Assembly: GCA_945871905.1 (NCBI GenBank)
Contig: CAMBXL010000006.1
Coordinates: 62,001 to 126,000 of the forward strand
Source: Chitinophaga pinensis
GTDB taxonomy: Bacteria; Bacteroidota; Bacteroidia; NS11-12g; UBA955
Length of the DNA stretch: 64,000 nt
Direction: 5' to 3'
Below the pieces are notes generated by a model. That model was not told the origin of the DNA. It did no database searches and was given only the letters and a program-made list of their open reading frames with translations. The translations under genes were made by a program, and so were the position numbers. This document shows positions 1 through 9,424 of this stretch, piece by piece (within the stretch, counting starts at the first letter, position 1; each line of letters opens with the position of its first letter).

Positions 1-473
1 CATTCACCAAATTCGTAATAGGATACGTTTGTTCTTACTGAAACTAAGTAATCACCATTGTTAAGTTTAATAATTTTATCGGGGTGTTCATCTAAACCTG
101 TATTGTACCAATTGGCCCATATAATTCTTCCTGATGTGGTGGCTTTGATAATACCCACATTTGAAGTGCCTATTCTTCCCAAAACCAAAAATGTAGAATC
201 GTTTTCCATGATTCCGCCTTTACCATATATGTTCTGAGAAATACTTCCATTTTGAGTTTTAAAAGACATTGTCCATTCTTCGCCATTTTTAAAACTAAAC
301 CTTTGAACACTCAATAAATCGATAGTGCCAAATGCCATAAAACCAGAATCAGATGCTTGAATTCTGTATATATTACTCGTTTCATTTACATTGCCATAGC
401 AGTTTACAGACTCTTGTGAAAATGCTATAAAAGGGAGTAAAGAAATAATAATTGCAACTGTTTTTAAATTCAT
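1..473 (-). CDS. Secreted protein with propeller-like repeats, truncated at the left edge
   Basis: The reading frame is open from an ATG at 473 down to base 1, so only the first 157 residues are in the window. The protein starts with a signal peptide (MNLKTVAIIISLLPFIAFSQ) ending in a Bacteroidota-style FSQ cleavage region. The mature part has segments such as GFMAFGTIDLLSVQRF, GRIIWANWY and IKLNNGDYLVSV. These resemble the repeated blades of secreted Bacteroidota proteins that report values in a beta-propeller and often end in a T9SS sorting domain. The C-terminus is outside the window, so the sorting domain cannot be checked. Function unknown. It is divergent from the dioxygenase gene, across a 400 bp gap. 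Confidence 0.6.
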   Translation of the reverse strand, partial: MNLKTVAIIISLLPFIAFSQESVNCYGNVNETSNIYRIQASDSGFMAFGTIDLLSVQRFSFKNGEEWTMSFKTQNGSISQNIYGKGGIMENDSTFLVLGRIGTSNVGIIKATTSGRIIWANWYNTGLDEHPDKIIKLNNGDYLVSVRTNVSYYEFGE

Positions 474-872
474 TTTGGAAATTTTAATAAACTTCAAATA
501 TATTATTTTTAATTTTATTGTCAAATTATTAAAGAAAATGATTGTCATCATCTTTGTTAAAATAGTAACCATAATCATCTGACAAAAAAGTGATTGAAGT
601 ATCATTTACAAAAAAAATACTTTATGCCCATTTATAACCAACTAGTAACTATTCCTCAAAAGCGATAAAAATTAATTATTAAAGTGAATTTAAAATATTT
701 ATACAGATGATTTGGAAGGTAAACAACGTTTTTTCTATCATATCCATCTTTGGTATATAATTTATTAATGCTTTTAAGCTAATAACCTATAACTGTTAAA
801 CTCACTCGGAACAGCGTGAAACTATTAACCAAAAATCCATAAGTTTGCAGACAATTTATATAATAAAACAAA
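474..872. other. Intergenic region between divergent genes
   Basis: AT-rich spacer between the divergent secreted-protein and dioxygenase genes. Apart from the TAnnTTTG box near its right end, I see no ORF, RNA gene or clear hairpin in it. Confidence 0.6.
840..847 (+). promoter_or_regulatory. Bacteroidota -7 promoter box for tryptophan dioxygenase
   Basis: TAAGTTTG matches the Bacteroidota sigma-A -7 consensus TAnnTTTG and lies 25 bp before the ATG. No convincing -33 TTTG box is seen. Confidence 0.5.
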
Positions 873-1784
873 ATGACAGTAAGAGAAGATATTTTAAAAA
901 GAATTGACGAAAAATATGCCGCCATCAATCAGAATTCGAATGTACACCTTGAGGGCTTAGTTCACGCCAATCCTATCACTTATTGGGATTATATTTTGCC
1001 TGAAGCTTTGTTGGGTTTACAAATACAGCGTACTACCTTGCCCGATGAAATGGTGTTTATTATGTACCATCAAATCAATGAATTGTTATTTAAAATGATT
1101 CTTTGGGAGATAGATCAAGTCAGTAACGCTCAATCCATTGAGGCCGCTTTTTTTACCGAAAAACTTCGTCGTGTAAGTCGTTATTTTGACATGTTATCCT
1201 CTTCTTTCGATATCATGGGCGATGGCATGGAAAAAGAACAATACATGAAGTTTAGAAACACATTGACGCCTGCAAGTGGGTTTCAAAGTGCACAATACCG
1301 ATTAATTGAATTTGCATCAACAGAAATTATCAACTTAATAGACAACCGTTTTAGGGCCACTATCGACCGTAACACTCCTATTGAACATGCCTTCGAACAT
1401 TTGTATTGGCAAGCTGCTGGAAAAGACTTTGCTACCGGTCATAAAAACACTTTATTGGTCAATTTTGAGAAAAAATACAAGCATGATTTATTGTTGAAAA
1501 TGGAAGATTATAACACTACTAATTTGTGGACTAAATTTCAGCAATTATCTGTACATGTTCAACAAGATGAAGCCTTGATAAAAGCCATGCGTCATTACGA
1601 CTATACGGTGAATGTTAGTTGGGTAATGGCGCATTACAATGCCGCGGGTAAATACTTAGGCAATGCCGAAGCCACGGGAGGTAGCGATTGGCGCAAATAC
1701 ATGCACCCCAAATACCAACGCAGAATTTTCTTTCCAGGGTTGTGGAGCGAAGATGAATTGAAAAATTGGGGAGAAGGGTTGTAA
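873..1784 (+). CDS. kynA: Tryptophan 2,3-dioxygenase
   Basis: Haem enzyme that opens the indole ring of L-tryptophan to N-formylkynurenine, the first step of the kynurenine pathway, in the cytoplasm. The 303 residues fit the bacterial family. Visible family motifs are the YWDY segment at 37-40, FIMYHQINELLFK around 62-74 with the substrate-pocket His66, and FRNTLTPASGFQSAQYR at 127-143 whose Arg128 should bind the substrate carboxylate. The C-terminal AHYNAAGKYLG segment contains His254, the probable haem ligand, followed by TGGS at 268-271. No other kynurenine-pathway gene is nearby, so it may be a lone gene. The ATG start sits behind an A-rich leader. Confidence 0.92.
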   Translation: MTVREDILKRIDEKYAAINQNSNVHLEGLVHANPITYWDYILPEALLGLQIQRTTLPDEMVFIMYHQINELLFKMILWEIDQVSNAQSIEAAFFTEKLRRVSRYFDMLSSSFDIMGDGMEKEQYMKFRNTLTPASGFQSAQYRLIEFASTEIINLIDNRFRATIDRNTPIEHAFEHLYWQAAGKDFATGHKNTLLVNFEKKYKHDLLLKMEDYNTTNLWTKFQQLSVHVQQDEALIKAMRHYDYTVNVSWVMAHYNAAGKYLGNAEATGGSDWRKYMHPKYQRRIFFPGLWSEDELKNWGEGL

Positions 1785-1824
1785 GTAAAATACAATATTT
1801 TTCACCTATTTTCGTTTGGTGAAT

Positions 1825-2463
1825 ATGAAAAAGTTTTTGGTTTTTTTAGGCCTTTTTTACGCTTTAGGGTTATCTGCGCAATACAAATATCAAATAAAAG
1901 CCAATTTGCTTATTAGAAATGGCGGTTTTACCAATGGTTTTAATTTGGGTTTTGAAACCCTGCACAAGAAAACCAATTTTCTAATCGATTTCCAAACTTT
2001 TGCCGAATACCCTCAAGAGACAAAGAGAATAAGTAAAGAAAATCAAGTTTATAATTTAACTGAAATCAGTAAATACAATAGCTATTTGGGTACTAATTTA
2101 GGTATTATCACTTCATTAAGTGAATCTGATAAATATTCTCTTTCTGGCGGCTTTAAAGCCTTTGTAGGTGTTCACACAAAAAGAACCATTGAAACACAAT
2201 ATACACTTGATTCAGGACAAGGAAATTATCGTTGGCGCAGCAATGATGTATCGCTATCAGATCATTTAACATCCACACAATCCTTTGCATATGGTGCCAT
2301 ACCTTTTGTGAGAATGAGTGCCAAACTAAGTCCACAGTTTTTCCTAATTCCTGAAATACAACTACCCATAACTGGAAATATAAATGCATCTCAAAGACAG
2401 GTCAATTTTAATATGGGTTTCAATATTTCTATAGCTTATCATTTTATTAAAACTAAAGATTAA
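1825..2463 (+). CDS. Small secreted outer-membrane-like protein, unknown function
   Basis: About 212 residues. TTG and GTG codons lie in frame upstream, but the ATG at 1825 gives a normal signal peptide (MKKFLVFLGLFYALGLSAQ) and is preferred. The mature part alternates polar and aromatic residues in strand-like stretches (YQIKANLLIRNGGF, FNLGFETLHKKTNFLIDF, FNMGFNISIAYHF). That pattern fits a small outer-membrane beta-barrel of the kind common in Bacteroidota. No catalytic motif is visible. It follows the dioxygenase by about 40 bp and may be cotranscribed with it, though no functional link is evident. Confidence 0.6.
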   Translation: MKKFLVFLGLFYALGLSAQYKYQIKANLLIRNGGFTNGFNLGFETLHKKTNFLIDFQTFAEYPQETKRISKENQVYNLTEISKYNSYLGTNLGIITSLSESDKYSLSGGFKAFVGVHTKRTIETQYTLDSGQGNYRWRSNDVSLSDHLTSTQSFAYGAIPFVRMSAKLSPQFFLIPEIQLPITGNINASQRQVNFNMGFNISIAYHFIKTKD

Positions 2464-3241
2464 AATATATTAAGTGTTGTAGCTGAAATTCACACAACAA
2501 TTTTATTCGAATTGGCAACTCAGAAACCTACACCAAACCAAGCCCAACGGTTGGATTTAGGTATTTTATGAAAGTAGAAGAGAGGTAGTTAGGGAGAATT
2601 AACCACGGAGAGCGCAGAGAATACACAGAGAGCGCAGAGTGAGGGAGGAAAAGAGAACACAAAGATGCTCTTCGAGCATGGAGGAATTAACCACGGAGAG
2701 CGCAAAGAATACACAGAGAGCTCAGAGAGAAAGGAAAAGAGAACACTGAGATGCTTGCTCTTCGAACATGGGAGTATTTAACCACGGAGAACGCAGAGAA
2801 AACACAGAGCACACAGAGATAAAAATAGAGAATTAAAGAGGTGACACTGAGATGCTCTTCGAGCATGGGAAGAAAAACTTAGGGCGTAGTGAGGAGGAAT
2901 CCTTCAAAGGTGTTCTAGCGCTCTGTGTAACATTAAACACCTAAACAATCACGCTAAAAGTCGTGAAACCCATCAACCATTTAAACCCACTAAACACTCT
3001 TTACTTCGACAAGCTCAGTATAAACTCCCTCACGTGACTAGGCTCAGCCTAGTGGGTTACAAACAAATAAATAATTTAAACCCCATCAACCATTTAAACC
3101 CATTAAACACCCTTCGGTACAGCCGCCAAAGGCGTCCATCCTCCATAGGCGGACACGCTCACAGGGTGACAAACAAATAATCAATAACGCTGAACGGCGT
3201 GAAACAAATAAAAATAATTTATAATCCCCTCAAAATCAGTT
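2464..3241. repeat. Repeat-rich intergenic region with an 88-91 bp CACAGAG array
   Basis: No gene is seen here. From about 2599 to 2875 there are three tandem copies of a unit beginning TTAACCACGGAGAGCGCAGAG, with unit starts at 2599, 2687 and 2778. Each contains the small palindrome ATGCTCTTCGAGCAT or a variant. From 2940 to 3210 follow short palindromic elements: caatcacgct..cgtgaaac near 2947, aggctcagcct near 3040, cttcggtacagccg near 3112 and ataacgctgaacggcgtgaaac near 3183. The same family of repeats occurs in inverted orientation at 44.3-45.7 kb. Confidence 0.8.
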
Positions 3242-3315
3242 TGTTTACAAAAAAATTTTTAATTTAAATTGTTTAATTTAATTCGCATATAATTAAACTT
3301 TTCAAATAACAATTT

Positions 3316-3714
3316 ATGAACATTAAAAAATTAAATTTTAAAACACTAGCTTGGGCTATTGTGCCAGCTTTATTGATTGGATTTTCAGCTTGTGGTGACG
3401 ATGAACCAACACCTCCAAGCACTACCACTCCCACCAATACACTTAACAAAACTTCTTTAACCAATAATAAAGTTTGGTGGAATAAAGGAAGTGGGATTAA
3501 ACATGATTTTAAACCAGATGGAAAATATAAATCTTCTGGAACTTGGCGTTGGATTAACAATTCAGATACCATGGAGATTATAGGAACTTTAGGCGATCAA
3601 CCTCAAAAATATCGATTTGCTTGGAATACTGAAACTGAATTAGAATGTGAACGTATTTCAGGGACAGGACAAGGTAGTGGATTGTTCTTAATGAAAACCA
3701 CAGAGTGGCAATAG
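3316..3714 (+). CDS. Small lipoprotein, copy 1 of a duplicated pair
   Basis: 132 residues with a lipoprotein signal peptide ending LLIGFSAC (lipobox Cys26), followed by acidic GDDEP, a Pro/Thr-rich linker and a compact C-terminal domain. That domain includes WRWINNSDTMEIIG and FAWNTETELECE, which resemble the strands of lipocalin-like lipoproteins, but no confident family assignment is possible. Its paralogue at 44485-44868 shares almost the whole signal peptide and linker, while the C-terminal domain has diverged. The acidic residues after the lipidated cysteine suggest possible surface export, by analogy with Bacteroidota lipoprotein export signals; this is inference. Confidence 0.75.
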   Translation: MNIKKLNFKTLAWAIVPALLIGFSACGDDEPTPPSTTTPTNTLNKTSLTNNKVWWNKGSGIKHDFKPDGKYKSSGTWRWINNSDTMEIIGTLGDQPQKYRFAWNTETELECERISGTGQGSGLFLMKTTEWQ

Positions 3715-3734
3715 AATAATAAATCGATACAAAT

Positions 3735-3762
3735 TAAAGCGTTCTACGGAGCGCTTTTTTTT
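3735..3762 (+). terminator. Rho-independent terminator after lipoprotein copy 1
   Basis: AAAGCG/CGCTTT stem followed by a T-run. It is nearly the same sequence as the terminator of the paralogue at 44436-44465. Confidence 0.8.
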
Positions 3763-3966
3763 ATGGAAAATTTAAGGTTAACAATACCTCCAAAGGAGGT
3801 AAATAGTAATAGCCTCGGGTTTTAACCCGAGGTTATGAGTAAACACACGCAATCCTTTTTGGCGACTTTTTTGCATTTCGTTTGCAAAAAAGATGACAAA
3901 AATTTTTGATTTAGGCATAACCAAATCAACAACGTTATATATAGTTGTAATCTAATTGCTCATCAA

Positions 3967-4929
3967 TCACAAACTTCGTTTCCTTTTACGATTATTAAAA
4001 TAATCCTGAACCGCCTTTTCGGTTGTCAGCCAATTTTTACCTTGCTTATAGGCGTCTATCTTGCCTTTTCTGGCTAGCAAACTAACATACTCCTGACTGT
4101 AAGGCAATGACATTTCCTCTACAATAGTATTTATTTCTTTGTATTCATCGTGGGTATTGTCCAAACTGCTTAAATATATATCCAAACTTCTTTCCATGGC
4201 TTGAATCATTAACAACAATAGTTTAGAATAATCCCCCTCATTGGCTTTGTTAAGGGCATCGTAGTATTTTTTTCTATCGTTTTTTAGAATAATGGCTGGC
4301 GGAAAACCTTGTTTCATTAAAAGTAAATTGAACAATAACCTAACTGTGCGACCATTGCCATCAAAAAAAGGATGAATCCAAACCAATCGGTGATGAAAAA
4401 TACAAGCACTAATAATGGGATGTAAAGCTTTAGAATCTTTATTCACCCAATGAATCAATTCTTCTATCATATCATTAACCTTAAGGGCATTAGGTGGCGT
4501 AAAATTAGCCCCTGATATTCTTACTCCTGAGGTTCTATATCTACCAGCAATCTCTTTTTCTATACTTGCTAATACCAATTCATGCACTTCCAAAATAGTT
4601 CTATCTGTAAATTGGGTTTTTGATTGTGCTAATTTTTCTATAAATTCTATGGCATTTTGATGGTTAAAAGCTTCAAAATGTTCTCTTAAAGATTTGCCTT
4701 TGATAGTAATACCTTCCTCTATAATGAGTTTGGTTTCTTGAAGTGTCAATGTATTGCCTTCTATACCATTGGAATTAAATGTCCACTCTAAAGATAAAGA
4801 TTCCTTAATGCTTTTAAGGGCATATGCAGGCAAGGGTCTTTTTTCATCAAGACTTTGTTTTTTAGCATCAATTCTGCTGAGTTGTTGCTCTAAATTTTCA
4901 AAGGAATATGGATATTCTTGCCATTTCAC
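3967..4929 (-). CDS. Fic family protein with C-terminal helix-turn-helix
   Basis: Probable AMP-transferase (AMPylator) acting on a protein target. The core motif HPFFDGNGRTVR at residues 176-187 contains the catalytic His and the phosphate-binding GNGR. The N-terminal helix has SNGIEGN at 53-59, matching the inhibitory (S/T)xxxE(G/N) motif, so this is a class II enzyme whose own N-terminus restrains it. Residues about 278-311 (EYVSLLARKGKIDAYKQGK) look like a MerR/excisionase-type winged helix found at the end of many bacterial Fic proteins. The GTG start lies 4 nt after a TATCTTTG box. No antitoxin gene is adjacent, as expected for a self-inhibited Fic. The target is unknown. Confidence 0.88.
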   Translation of the reverse strand: MKWQEYPYSFENLEQQLSRIDAKKQSLDEKRPLPAYALKSIKESLSLEWTFNSNGIEGNTLTLQETKLIIEEGITIKGKSLREHFEAFNHQNAIEFIEKLAQSKTQFTDRTILEVHELVLASIEKEIAGRYRTSGVRISGANFTPPNALKVNDMIEELIHWVNKDSKALHPIISACIFHHRLVWIHPFFDGNGRTVRLLFNLLLMKQGFPPAIILKNDRKKYYDALNKANEGDYSKLLLLMIQAMERSLDIYLSSLDNTHDEYKEINTIVEEMSLPYSQEYVSLLARKGKIDAYKQGKNWLTTEKAVQDYFNNRKRKRSL

Positions 4930-4933
4930 CCCA

Positions 4934-4941
4934 CAAAGATA
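4934..4941 (-). promoter_or_regulatory. Bacteroidota -7 box for the Fic gene, leaderless arrangement
   Basis: TATCTTTG on the minus strand, ending 4 nt before the GTG start, so transcription would begin at or next to the start codon. Confidence 0.6.
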
Positions 4942-5177
4942 CTAATATCGTTTTGAATTAAAAAGCAATTTTACCGATATTAAGAATAATCTACTTTATG
5001 CCAATTCTGTTCCACAATCTTTGCAAAACTTAACCACTTGTTTATGGGTTTTATGCCTTAGTATTCAACAATCTATAAATAAACCCATTATCTCCCAAAA
5101 AAACGGCAGTGAATATAATGGTGGACACTTCCCTTTGACAGGGGCATTAGCTCATTAAGCGAAAGTTAAAAAAGGCG

Positions 5178-5185
5178 TATCTTTG
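5178..5185 (+). promoter_or_regulatory. Bacteroidota -7 box for the M16 operon, leaderless arrangement
   Basis: TATCTTTG, then CAAG, then the GTG start at 5190. The spacing implies a leaderless or nearly leaderless transcript. Confidence 0.6.
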
Positions 5186-5189
5186 CAAG

Positions 5190-6425
5190 GTGATACATTA
5201 TAACATTCATAGGCTAGATAACGGTTTAACTCTTATACACCACGAAGATAATGCTACTAATTTATGTGTTTCAAATCTTTTGTACAATGTTGGCGCTAGG
5301 GATGAAAATCCAAACCAAACAGGTTTTGCCCATCTTTTCGAACATTTAATGTTTGGCGGATCGGTTAATATTCCTTCTTTTGACACCCCTCTACAATTGG
5401 CAGGAGGCGAAAACAATGCCTTTACTAGCAATGATATAACCAACTATTATGTCACACTTCCGGCAGACAATATCGAAACTGCACTGTGGTTGGAAAGCGA
5501 CCGCATTTTGCGTTTAGATTTTTCTGAAAAAAGCCTCTCTGTTCAAAAAGGTGTGGTGATAGAAGAATTTAAACAACGCTACTTAAACCAACCTTATGGT
5601 GATGCTTGGCTAAAACTAAGACCCCTCGCCTATCAAGTTCATCCCTACCAATGGGCAACTATTGGAAAGGAAACTAGTCACATTGAAAATGCTAAGCTAG
5701 AAGATGTTGTGGCTTTTTTTGAGCGTTTTTATAACCCTTCCAATGCCATTCTTTGTTTGGCTGGCGCTATCAATTTTGAAAAAGCTAAAGAACTAACAGA
5801 AAAATGGTTTGGTACTATAAAAAGTGGGCCCGTTAATCCCAATAGTTATCCCAAAGAAACCCGCAAAACATCACGCTTAGAATCCACTGTTGTAGCAGAT
5901 GTTCCACAAAATGCAATTTATATGGCATTCAATACCGTGGACAGACATCATGATGATTATTTTGCATTTGACTTGTTGTCCGACTTGCTATCTGGTTCGG
6001 AGTCCTCGCGTTTTACTCAAACACTAGTGAAAGAACTAAAGTTATTTACCCACGTTCATGCTTACATCACCGGCGATATAGACGAAGGATTGTTTGTAAT
6101 GGAAGGTAAATTGAATGATGGCGTTACTTTTGATACAGCCGAAAAGGCATTATTAAAAACAATTCAAGATATTACTGACAATGGATTAAGTGAAAATGAA
6201 TTGAATAAGGTTAAAAATAAAGTGATAACAAGCAACTTGTTTTCTAAAACATCCGTCTTAAATAAAGCAATGGCATTGTGCTATGCTCATTTACTGGGAA
6301 ATGCCGATTTAATCAATACTGAGATAGAACAAGTAAAATATATACAAAAAGAAGATATTTTGAGGGTTTGTAAAGAATACATTTTAAGTGGCAATTATAG
6401 CATTTTAAACTACCAAAAACAATGA
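5190..6425 (+). CDS. M16 family zinc peptidase, catalytic subunit
   Basis: 411 residues, GTG start. The inverted zinc motif HLFEH is at residues 48-52 and the third zinc ligand is probably Glu125 (in GVVIEEF), matching the pitrilysin/insulinase family. No signal peptide is visible, so it is probably cytoplasmic. It overlaps the next gene by 4 bp (ATGA); that gene encodes a related protein without the zinc motif. Such pairs of an active and an inactive M16 half are common in bacteria and are expected to form a clamshell heterodimer that degrades peptides. Substrate unknown. Confidence 0.88.
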   Translation: MIHYNIHRLDNGLTLIHHEDNATNLCVSNLLYNVGARDENPNQTGFAHLFEHLMFGGSVNIPSFDTPLQLAGGENNAFTSNDITNYYVTLPADNIETALWLESDRILRLDFSEKSLSVQKGVVIEEFKQRYLNQPYGDAWLKLRPLAYQVHPYQWATIGKETSHIENAKLEDVVAFFERFYNPSNAILCLAGAINFEKAKELTEKWFGTIKSGPVNPNSYPKETRKTSRLESTVVADVPQNAIYMAFNTVDRHHDDYFAFDLLSDLLSGSESSRFTQTLVKELKLFTHVHAYITGDIDEGLFVMEGKLNDGVTFDTAEKALLKTIQDITDNGLSENELNKVKNKVITSNLFSKTSVLNKAMALCYAHLLGNADLINTEIEQVKYIQKEDILRVCKEYILSGNYSILNYQKQ

Positions 6426-7672
6426 TTAACAGACAATTAGCGCCAGAAATAATGGCAATTGAGTCAATAAAAACGGGATTTCCTTGCAAAAATGGAAACG
6501 CCTACCATATTGTGAGCAACGAAGCTGTATTTAAGCTCGATTTAATCTTTGATTCGGGTGGTTTTGGACAATATTCCAATAAATTTCATGCATTATTTGC
6601 AAGTGACTTAATATTAAGTGGCACTTCCAAAAAAAACGCAAACGTAATTTCTGAAGAACTGGACTTACTTGGTGCGTATGTTTTCATGAATTGTGACTAC
6701 TACTCCCACTCTATATCAATTTACGGTCAAACGGAATTTTTAGGTTTAATTCTTGATTTGGTTGTGGAAGCAATACTTGAATGTGAATATAACGAGGAAG
6801 AACTTAGTGTTTATAAAAGTAAAAAAATAAGTGAGCTGAATATCAACTTTGCTAAAACTTCTTTCTTGGCAAATAGGGCTATTAATGCTTTGATAGTGGG
6901 AGAAAATCATCCATTCGCCTCTCCTATTAATGAATCTATTATTAATGGAATTTCAAGAGAAGATTTACTGACTTACAAAAACTCGACATTAGCAAATCCT
7001 ACATTTATTTTTACAGGTCCAGACACTATCAACATCAGTGATTATTTAAATAACATTGGGTTTAAAACAAATCTAAACGAGGAGATTTCTGTGGAACATT
7101 CTATTAACACTTCCGAAGAAAAACGAATCGTTGTTAAAAAAGAAAATACCAATCAAAATGCTATAAGACTTGGTAAAATGATGCCTTCAAGAACCCATGA
7201 AGACTATTTTAAAATATCACTAACTAATTTAATATTAGGAGGTTACTTTGGTTCAAGACTTATGAAAAACATACGTGAGGAAAAAGGCCTGACCTATGGT
7301 ATTCACTCTTCAATAACCCCTTTCAGAACGTATTCTTTGTTCAAAATTTCAAGTGAGTGTAATGCACAACTTACCAATGAGGTAAAAAATGAAATTGAGA
7401 ATGAAATTAAAAACTTACAAACTGAACTAGTTGGAAATAATGAACTACAAACTGCTAAGAATTACTTAATAGGTAGTTTACTTCGTAATTTTGATGGGCC
7501 ATTTAATATAGCAGATCGTTTTAAATCCAATCTTGACTTAAACGGTAAAGAGGGGTTTTATGAGGATTATTTTAAAGCTATCCATCAAACCTGTTCAGAA
7601 GATATTTTAGCATGTGCGAACAATTATTTTGATTTTAATTCGTTAAAGTATTGCATATCAGGTGAATATTAA
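6422..7672 (+). CDS. M16 family peptidase-like protein, non-catalytic partner
   Basis: 416 residues. The position equivalent to the zinc motif reads FHALFASDLILSGT, so the HxxEH ligands are absent. The C-terminal half keeps a typical M16 segment (LGGYFGSRLMKNIREEKG) with the Arg that helps bind substrate in the partner subunit. Translational coupling to the upstream active gene (4 bp overlap) supports a heterodimer. Its own 3' end overlaps the start of the secreted protein gene downstream by 11 bp, so the three genes are likely cotranscribed. Confidence 0.85.
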   Translation: MINRQLAPEIMAIESIKTGFPCKNGNAYHIVSNEAVFKLDLIFDSGGFGQYSNKFHALFASDLILSGTSKKNANVISEELDLLGAYVFMNCDYYSHSISIYGQTEFLGLILDLVVEAILECEYNEEELSVYKSKKISELNINFAKTSFLANRAINALIVGENHPFASPINESIINGISREDLLTYKNSTLANPTFIFTGPDTINISDYLNNIGFKTNLNEEISVEHSINTSEEKRIVVKKENTNQNAIRLGKMMPSRTHEDYFKISLTNLILGGYFGSRLMKNIREEKGLTYGIHSSITPFRTYSLFKISSECNAQLTNEVKNEIENEIKNLQTELVGNNELQTAKNYLIGSLLRNFDGPFNIADRFKSNLDLNGKEGFYEDYFKAIHQTCSEDILACANNYFDFNSLKYCISGEY

Positions 7673-9422
7673 GCCGTTCATATTGTTTTTGATGCTATTA
7701 GCCTCATTGGGTTTTCTCAATGCGCAAGACGTGCGTCCAAAAATCAGAAGAGCTTGTTTAAATAGATCTGATTCAACGCTTAATTTACTGTGGGTTAAGC
7801 CAATCAATAGTTGCGGTTCAATTACTAATTTTAGTATTTATGGACGGGATGATATTTTGGGTTTATTTATATATTTAGGCAACAGAACAGACATATCATT
7901 AGACAATGTAGCTATTAAGCTTAAGAATCTACGTTCTTGGGAACTATACTTAGTTTATAACACAGATTGTAATGGGGTTGATAGTATTTTCAGTGATACC
8001 ATTACTATTGACAACACAGCTCCTGATAACTCCCAAATTGACTCTGTAAGTATTGATTTAGTATCACAAAAAGCAATTATTGGTTGGTCAAGAAATACAA
8101 GTATAGACACCAAAGGATATTTAATTTACCATGTTACGGGTTCAAACGATGTTATAGGTTCCACGGAGCAAACACAATACCTAGACAATGGTACACGAAA
8201 CCCAACTGCTGCTTCAGTTTCATACAGTATTGCAGCTTATGACAGTTGTCAAAATACATCTTTAATAAGTGAAACACACAGCACTATATTTTTAAGAAGT
8301 CAATACAATCAATGTAACAAAACAATCAGTCTGTCTTGGACAAATTATGTTGGATGGCAAGTTTCAGAATATCAAATTTACAGAAGCATAAACGCAGGTA
8401 ATTTCGAATTAGTTGGAACTGTAATTTCAAACATCAATCAATTTACTTACAATTTTAATTCATTTGGAGATTCTTATTGTTTTTTCATCAGGGCAATTAA
8501 ATTTGACAGAACAGCTAGTTCGTCTTCTATTAACACATGTATAAATACCCCTTTAATTATTGAAAGTAAAAATTCTTATGTTGCAAAAGCTTCGGTTCAA
8601 AACAATCATATAGAATTATCTTTAGTAACCGAAACTGGCACATCGCTTCAAAACATTCTTTTATACAAATCTGAAAACAACGGTGCTTTTCAACTTTATC
8701 AAACTATAAACAACACTGGCGGAACTATTAATTTAATTGACAACAATGTAAGAGTAAACAGATTTACATATTCTTATTATTTCACCACACAAGGCCCTTG
8801 TGACTTTATCTTTGACACTTCACAAATTGCCACTACAGTATTATTAAGAGTTAACCAAGTTGAAGCCGAAGTTCAAGAATTGAATTGGAATCTCTATAAT
8901 GCGTTTATAAAAGAAACACAGAACCAAGAAATTCTATTAAGTAATTCAATAGATTATAACAAAAGTTCCCCGTGGAACATTATTCAACAAACCAACAATA
9001 TTAATACATCCCTGACCGACAACAGCCAATTTAGTATAAATTATCAAAGATTGTGCTACTGTATAAAATCAATTGAAAACTTACCTAACTCAACATTCAA
9101 CAGACAAGATACGTCTTACAGCAATGTTGTATGTGTAGATGCCGAACCAATAGTTTATTTCCCAAATGCTATTCAAATAAATGGATTTAATACTGTATTT
9201 AAACCCAAAGGCTTGTTTTTGAACAACACCGAATCCACCATTTATATATACAACAGATGGGGTGAACTTGTACATACTGTGAAAGATATAAGCATTGGTT
9301 GGGACGGTAAAGACCAAAAAGGGGACTTTGTACAATCAGATATATATGTCTACAAAGCAACTATTGTAGGAATTAATGGTAAAAAACTAAACTTTAATGG
9401 CACAATTTCTGTTTTAAAATAA
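7662..9422 (+). CDS. T9SS type B secreted protein (gliding-motility-associated C-terminal domain)
   Basis: 586 residues from a GTG start inside the end of the M16 gene. A signal peptide (MNIKPFILFLMLLASLGFLNAQ) is followed by several fibronectin-III-like segments, for example the strand pairs around YLIYHVTGSND and YQIYRSINAGNF. The last ~85 residues start at YFPNAIQINGFNTVFKP, include IYIYNRWGELVH and GWDGKDQKGDFVQSDIYVY, and end NGTISVLK. This matches the gliding-motility-associated C-terminal domain, which directs export by the type IX secretion system and surface attachment. Probably a cell-surface adhesin-like protein; its ligand is unknown. Confidence 0.88.
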   Translation: MNIKPFILFLMLLASLGFLNAQDVRPKIRRACLNRSDSTLNLLWVKPINSCGSITNFSIYGRDDILGLFIYLGNRTDISLDNVAIKLKNLRSWELYLVYNTDCNGVDSIFSDTITIDNTAPDNSQIDSVSIDLVSQKAIIGWSRNTSIDTKGYLIYHVTGSNDVIGSTEQTQYLDNGTRNPTAASVSYSIAAYDSCQNTSLISETHSTIFLRSQYNQCNKTISLSWTNYVGWQVSEYQIYRSINAGNFELVGTVISNINQFTYNFNSFGDSYCFFIRAIKFDRTASSSSINTCINTPLIIESKNSYVAKASVQNNHIELSLVTETGTSLQNILLYKSENNGAFQLYQTINNTGGTINLIDNNVRVNRFTYSYYFTTQGPCDFIFDTSQIATTVLLRVNQVEAEVQELNWNLYNAFIKETQNQEILLSNSIDYNKSSPWNIIQQTNNINTSLTDNSQFSINYQRLCYCIKSIENLPNSTFNRQDTSYSNVVCVDAEPIVYFPNAIQINGFNTVFKPKGLFLNNTESTIYIYNRWGELVHTVKDISIGWDGKDQKGDFVQSDIYVYKATIVGINGKKLNFNGTISVLK

Positions 9423-9424
9423 CA

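Larger units (their letters stand above)
3242..3765 (+). repeat. Left copy of an inverted duplication carrying a lipoprotein transcription unit
   Basis: The leader, the first half of the gene and the terminator are nearly identical to the reverse complement of 44436-44950. The two copies are about 41 kb apart in opposite orientation. Identity is highest over the leader, the first ~45 codons and the terminator, and lower over the second half of the coding region. Confidence 0.85.

Noticed and set aside
2599..2875. Possible CRISPR array in the repeated CACAGAG region
   Set aside because: Units are 88-91 bp, imperfect and contiguous without unique spacers, and there are no cas genes.
3967..4929. 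Fic protein as part of a Fic-antitoxin pair
   Set aside because: The inhibitory SxxxEG helix is inside the same protein and no small antitoxin gene is adjacent.
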